NCBI GenBank assembly: GCA_033720975.1
Contig: JAWWBL010000064.1
Span: 1-9,238, forward strand
DNA length: 9,238 nucleotides
Direction: 5' to 3'
From: JAWWBL01 sp033720975
GTDB lineage: Bacteria; Actinomycetota; Acidimicrobiia; Spongiisociales; ZC4RG35
The position numbers were made by a program, and so were the translations under genes. The number at the start of each line of letters is the position of its first letter. The first letter of the stretch is position 1. The notes below the pieces were generated by a model. It ran no database searches. It worked only from the letters and a program-made list of their open reading frames with translations, and had not been told where the DNA came from. Positions 6,329 to 9,238 of the stretch are shown here, piece after piece.

Positions 6329-7401
6329 TGGGCACCCGGGCCGCCCATGAGAAATGGCTGGCGGACCTGACTCATCTCCCCACGGCCAGCGGCCAGGAGG
6401 ATGCCGTGGTGGCCTGGGTGAGCGCCTGGGCTGCGAGGCGGAGTGATCTGAAGCTCGAGATCGACTCTGGCGGCAACGTCATCATCACCCAGAAGGGACG
6501 CAAGGCCAGGCCACCCTTGTTTGCCGTGGCTCATATGGACCACCCGGCGTTCGTGATTGGGGAGGTCAAAGGATCCGATGTCAGATATGAGTTTCGAGGC
6601 GGGGTCAATCCCGAGTACTTCAGCTTGGCGCGCGTCGAGGTGGTGTCACGGCCTGGCAAGACGTCGGGAAAGGTTGTCACCTATGACCCGGAGACCAGCA
6701 CAGGAGTCATTGAAGGCGATGGATTCCTCCCAGGGGACATCGCATATTTCAGGATGAGAAAACCCAGGGCGCGGAAAGGTCGATTCGCCGCACCCGCTTG
6801 TGATGACCTGGCAGGCGCCGCGGCGGCCCTGGCCGCCCTGGATCGCGCCCGCCGCCGGGATGCGCTCAGGCATTTCGGTGTGCTGCTCACGCGAGCGGAG
6901 GAAGTAGGCCTGGTCGGGGCGGTGCATGCGGCCAAGCACCGGACCATTCCGCACCACTCGAGAGTTCTTTCGATCGAGACCTCGCGTGAGCTTCCCAACG
7001 CCCGTATCGGGGACGGTCCCATCATCAGGACCGGCGACTACTCGACCATGTTCGACCGTGAGCTGACCAACAAGATCACCAGGTCGGCGCGGGTCAACTC
7101 CCTCCGGCATCAGCGTCGGCTCATGGACGGCGGATCCTGTGAAGCCACTGCGTTCGGGGGCTACGGATTCCAGTGCACAGGGCTGTGCCTGGCGCTGGGC
7201 AATTGGCACAACCGTGGGAACCTCGACCGGGTCGAGGCCGGGGATGGCGAGGCGATCCCCATGCTCGAAGAGATCTCCATCGATGACTTCCACGGTCTCG
7301 TCGATCTCCTCCTGTTGGCCGCCTCGGCAGTTGATGACGATTACTCACTCGAGCACTCGCTCGACGAGCTCTACGAGGAGCGAGCCCACTACCTGAGTTG
7401 A
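6328..7401 (+). CDS. M42-like (M20/M42 superfamily) zinc metallopeptidase
   Basis: This 357-residue protein resembles M42 glutamyl/TET aminopeptidases, cytosolic di-metal enzymes that trim peptides. Likely metal and catalytic residues, in family order, are His69 and Asp71 (AHMDHPAF), Asp159 or Asp160 (ACDDLAG), the Glu191-Glu192 pair (TRAEEVGLVGA), Glu217 (SIETSRE, where typical M42 enzymes have Asp), and His294 (GNWHNRG). MDGGSCEATAFGGYGF (266-281) is the usual strand-loop before the last ligand. The segment between His69 and Asp159 would hold the PDZ-like domain. The set is compatible with a working enzyme, but divergent from textbook M42, so the substrate is uncertain and M20-like amidohydrolase activity is possible. 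GTG at 6328 overlaps the sufC stop by one base (TAGTG) with no Shine-Dalgarno evident, implying translational coupling with sufC. Confidence 0.78.
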   Translation: MGTRAAHEKWLADLTHLPTASGQEDAVVAWVSAWAARRSDLKLEIDSGGNVIITQKGRKARPPLFAVAHMDHPAFVIGEVKGSDVRYEFRGGVNPEYFSLARVEVVSRPGKTSGKVVTYDPETSTGVIEGDGFLPGDIAYFRMRKPRARKGRFAAPACDDLAGAAAALAALDRARRRDALRHFGVLLTRAEEVGLVGAVHAAKHRTIPHHSRVLSIETSRELPNARIGDGPIIRTGDYSTMFDRELTNKITRSARVNSLRHQRRLMDGGSCEATAFGGYGFQCTGLCLALGNWHNRGNLDRVEAGDGEAIPMLEEISIDDFHGLVDLLLLAASAVDDDYSLEHSLDELYEERAHYLS

Positions 7402-7443
7402 GGGCCCCTCCTCGTCACAGACGACTGGTATCGCGGTAGCGTC

Positions 7444-7449
7444 AGGGGG
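7444..7449 (+). promoter_or_regulatory. Ribosome binding site-like AGGGGG before the fumarase
   Basis: AGGGGG ends 2 bases before ATG at 7452. The spacing is short but the start codon is supported by the conserved N-terminus beginning immediately after it. The rest of the gap 7402-7451 holds no convincing promoter or terminator. Confidence 0.4.
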
Positions 7450-7451
7450 CA

Positions 7452-8831
7452 ATGGACTACCGCATCGAAAAAGACTCGATGGGCGAGGTGCACGTCCCGG
7501 CTGATGCCTTGCACGGTGCGTCGACTCAACGAGCCGTGGACAACTTCCGGATATCCGTGCACCGCTTCAGCCGGCGGTTCATCTGGGCTCTAGGGCTTCA
7601 GAAGGGCTCGGCGGCCACGGTGGCGGCCGACATGGGATTCAAAGACCGCAGGTTGGCGGAAGCGATCCGCCAGGCAGCGGATGAGGTCATGGGAGGCTCC
7701 CTCGATGACCACTTCCCCGTGGACATCTTCCAAACGGGTTCCGGCACGTCGACCAATACCAACGCGAACGAGGTGATCGCGGCCCGCGCGTCACAGATCC
7801 TCGCGGACACCAATGTTCATCCAAACGACGACGTCAACTTTGGCCAGTCGTCCAATGACGTGATCCCAACGGCGATACACGTGGCCTCGGTTGCCGCGAT
7901 CCGAGAAGAGCTGCTGCCCTCCCTTGGTCGATTGGCTGAGGCGCTGGAGGAGAAGGCAGAAGCGTTCTCCGATGTCGTCAAGTCGGGCCGAACCCATCTC
8001 ATGGACGCCACACCCGTGACCCTTGGCCAGGAGTTCGGTGGCTACGCGGCTCAGGTTCGGAAGGGAATCGGCCGGATCGAGGCGATACTCCCCGAACTCC
8101 AGGAATTGGCCCTAGGAGGGACCGCTGTGGGCACCGGCATCAACGCGCCGGAAGGCTTCGCCAACGCCGTGATCGCCCTGATGGCAGAGAGGTCGTCGAT
8201 CTCCTTCGTCGAGGCCGAGAATCACTTCGAGGCGCAAGGCGCCAAAGACGCGACGGTGATGGCAAGCGGTGCTCTCAAGACCGTTGCGACATCTCTGTTC
8301 AAGATCGCCAACGACATTCGCTGGCTGGGCTCGGGGCCGACCTCGGGAATCGCCGAGCTTCGGCTTCCCGCACTACAGCCCGGCTCGTCGATCATGCCCG
8401 GCAAGGTCAACCCGGTGATGTCCGAGATGATGATGCAGGTCTCGGCTCAGGTGTTCGGGAACGACGCGGCCATCACCTGGAGCGGGGCCAACGGCAACTT
8501 CGAGCTCAATGTCATGATGCCTTTGATCGCCCACAACCTGCTCGAGTCGGTGAGCCTTCTCGCCAACGCGTGTGACACATTCCGTGAGCGCTGCATCGAA
8601 GGGCTCGAGGCGAACCAGGACAGGGCACGGGAACTGGTCGAGAGGAATGCGATCATCGTCACGGCCCTCAATCCCTATATCGGCTACGACGCCGGCGCCA
8701 AGATCGCCAAGGAGGCCGTGGTCACCGGCAGGTCAGTGAGGGAGTTGGTTCTCGAGGCCGGGCTGATGAGCGAGGAGGATCTCGACAAGGCCCTCGACAT
8801 CAAGAAGATGACAGAGGGCGGCCTCCTCTAG
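7452..8831 (+). CDS. fumC: Class II fumarate hydratase (FumC-type)
   Basis: Fumarase C interconverts fumarate and L-malate in the citric acid cycle; class II enzymes are homotetramers without iron, acting in the cytoplasm. This 459-residue protein is of family length and keeps all landmarks: YRIEKDSMGEVHVPADAL (3-20), GSGTSTNTNANEV (96-108), GQSSNDVIPTAIH (131-143), SGRTHLMDATPV with His182 (178-189), GTAVGTGIN (223-231), and the mobile loop GSSIMPGKVNPV (311-322) that supplies the catalytic serine (Ser312 or Ser313). Fumarase is preferred over aspartase because the loop has MPGK (aspartases usually have MPAK), as has GANGNFELNV afterwards, which mycobacterial fumarases share. A small departure is HGASTQRA where many have WGAQTQRA. 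It follows the peptidase gene by 50 bases and converges on sufU, sharing the CTAG at the two stops. Confidence 0.93.
   Translation: MDYRIEKDSMGEVHVPADALHGASTQRAVDNFRISVHRFSRRFIWALGLQKGSAATVAADMGFKDRRLAEAIRQAADEVMGGSLDDHFPVDIFQTGSGTSTNTNANEVIAARASQILADTNVHPNDDVNFGQSSNDVIPTAIHVASVAAIREELLPSLGRLAEALEEKAEAFSDVVKSGRTHLMDATPVTLGQEFGGYAAQVRKGIGRIEAILPELQELALGGTAVGTGINAPEGFANAVIALMAERSSISFVEAENHFEAQGAKDATVMASGALKTVATSLFKIANDIRWLGSGPTSGIAELRLPALQPGSSIMPGKVNPVMSEMMMQVSAQVFGNDAAITWSGANGNFELNVMMPLIAHNLLESVSLLANACDTFRERCIEGLEANQDRARELVERNAIIVTALNPYIGYDAGAKIAKEAVVTGRSVRELVLEAGLMSEEDLDKALDIKKMTEGGLL
8828..8831. other. Shared CTAG at convergent stop codons of fumC and sufU
   Basis: The palindrome CTAG gives TAG at 8829-8831 for the fumarase and TAG at 8828-8830 on the other strand for sufU. 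The genes overlap tail to tail by 4 bases, so any terminator for one must lie inside the other. I saw no evident terminator hairpin next to it. Confidence 0.85.
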
Positions 8832-9238
8832 TCCCCCAGGGCTTCGAGCAGGGTGTTCCACCCCAACGCGGCGCACTTGATCCTCACCGGGTATTGGCGC
8901 ACTCCTTGAAGCGCCTCGATGTCGCCGAGCACGGAGCCGGGACGGTCCGGGTCGAGATTGATGCCATCTCCATCCTCGATCGACATCATGGAGCGGAACT
9001 GCGATACCAGATCCCCTATTTGTTCCCTGGTCTTGCCTTTGATTGCGTCGGTCATCATCGACGCCGAGGCCTGGCTGATCGAGCAACCCTGACTGTCGAT
9101 TGCCACCTCCGAGACGACGTCGCCGTCGAACTTGAGCTCGACGTTGATCTCGTCGCCGCAGAGCGGGTTCACCCCCTGTGCGGTGGCGTCGGGATGGTCT
9201 AAGTGGCCCCGGTTCCTCGGGTTTCGGTAGTGGTCGAG
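8828..9238 (-). CDS. sufU: SufU, Fe-S assembly sulfur-transfer protein (5' end cut by the window edge)
   Basis: SufU accepts sulfur from the cysteine desulfurase SufS, using a bound zinc, and feeds the SUF machinery. Reading the reverse strand to the right edge gives 136 residues; the true start lies outside, likely a dozen or so residues further. The fragment begins LDHYRNPRNRGHL, the classic SufU/IscU N-terminus. Zinc and sulfur ligands are Cys27 and Asp29 (NPLCGDE), Cys52 (QGCSISQAS) and Cys122 (IKCAALGW), numbered within the fragment. The extra segment between Cys52 and Cys122, about 18-20 residues longer than IscU, marks SufU. The GTG at 9170-9172 is an internal valine in VNPLCGD, not the start. 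The stop TAG (8828-8830) lies on the fumarase stop. sufS would be expected upstream, beyond the edge on this strand. Confidence 0.9.
   Translation of the reverse strand, partial: LDHYRNPRNRGHLDHPDATAQGVNPLCGDEINVELKFDGDVVSEVAIDSQGCSISQASASMMTDAIKGKTREQIGDLVSQFRSMMSIEDGDGINLDPDRPGSVLGDIEALQGVRQYPVRIKCAALGWNTLLEALGD

Noticed and set aside
6646..7293. 215-residue open frame antisense to the M42-like peptidase
   Set aside because: The forward frame has the full metallopeptidase residue set; the reverse product is low-complexity and shows no motif.
7398..7412. GAGG-GCC-CCTC as a terminator after the peptidase
   Set aside because: The stem is only 4 pairs with no following T-run, too weak to call.
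7414..7442. Promoter GTCACA / 17 bases / TAGCGT before fumC
   Set aside because: The start site would fall at about 7449, downstream of the AGGGGG ribosome binding site, so the two cannot both be used; matches are also poor.
7452..8831. Aspartate ammonia-lyase instead of fumarase
   Set aside because: The catalytic loop is GSSIMPGKVNPV and the following GANGNFELNV fits fumarases; aspartases usually carry MPAK.

Overview
The window is a GC-rich, densely packed chromosomal segment with housekeeping genes from a high-GC bacterium, most likely an actinomycete in the broad sense (Actinomycetota). The pointers are GTG and TTG starts, a SUF iron-sulfur system that uses SufU and has a Rieske-type ferredoxin between sufD and sufC, and an HrdB/SigB-like sigma factor. 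A deep-branching group such as Acidimicrobiia is possible, but nothing here proves the class. I saw no mobile elements, CRISPR, tRNA or rRNA, and no gap over 300 bases lacks a gene.

Layout, left to right. (1) Positions 1-92 hold a short lead-in that may be the tail of an upstream gene. (2) 93-1379 (+) is a class III PLP aminotransferase resembling alanine-glyoxylate aminotransferase 2. (3) 1387-2337 (-) is a 316-residue sigma-70 family factor without region 1.1, with a TTG start, a good ribosome binding site and a credible promoter; it converges on the aminotransferase with a 7-base gap. (4) 2443-3903 (+), divergent from the sigma gene, is a membrane-anchored DUF4015 putative glycoside hydrolase with two carboxypeptidase-regulatory-like beta domains. 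(5) 3961-7401 (+) is a tight four-gene unit: sufD, Rieske-type ferredoxin, sufC and an M42-like metallopeptidase. The junctions overlap by 4, 4 and 1 bases, and a candidate promoter with an inverted repeat precedes the unit. (6) 7452-8831 (+) is a class II fumarase. (7) 8828-9238 (-) is sufU, convergent with the fumarase, sharing a CTAG at the stop codons and cut by the right edge.

SufC is the ATPase and SufD a scaffold subunit of the SufBCD assembly machine; SufU is the zinc-dependent sulfur-transfer partner of the desulfurase SufS. The unusual point is arrangement: sufB does not adjoin sufD, sufS is not visible, and sufU lies on the opposite strand behind two unrelated-looking genes. The remaining genes are ordinary metabolism, transcription and cell envelope. 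I did not find a convincing new multi-gene system; the best leads are the split suf locus, the putative operator before sufD, and the peptidase coupled to sufC.
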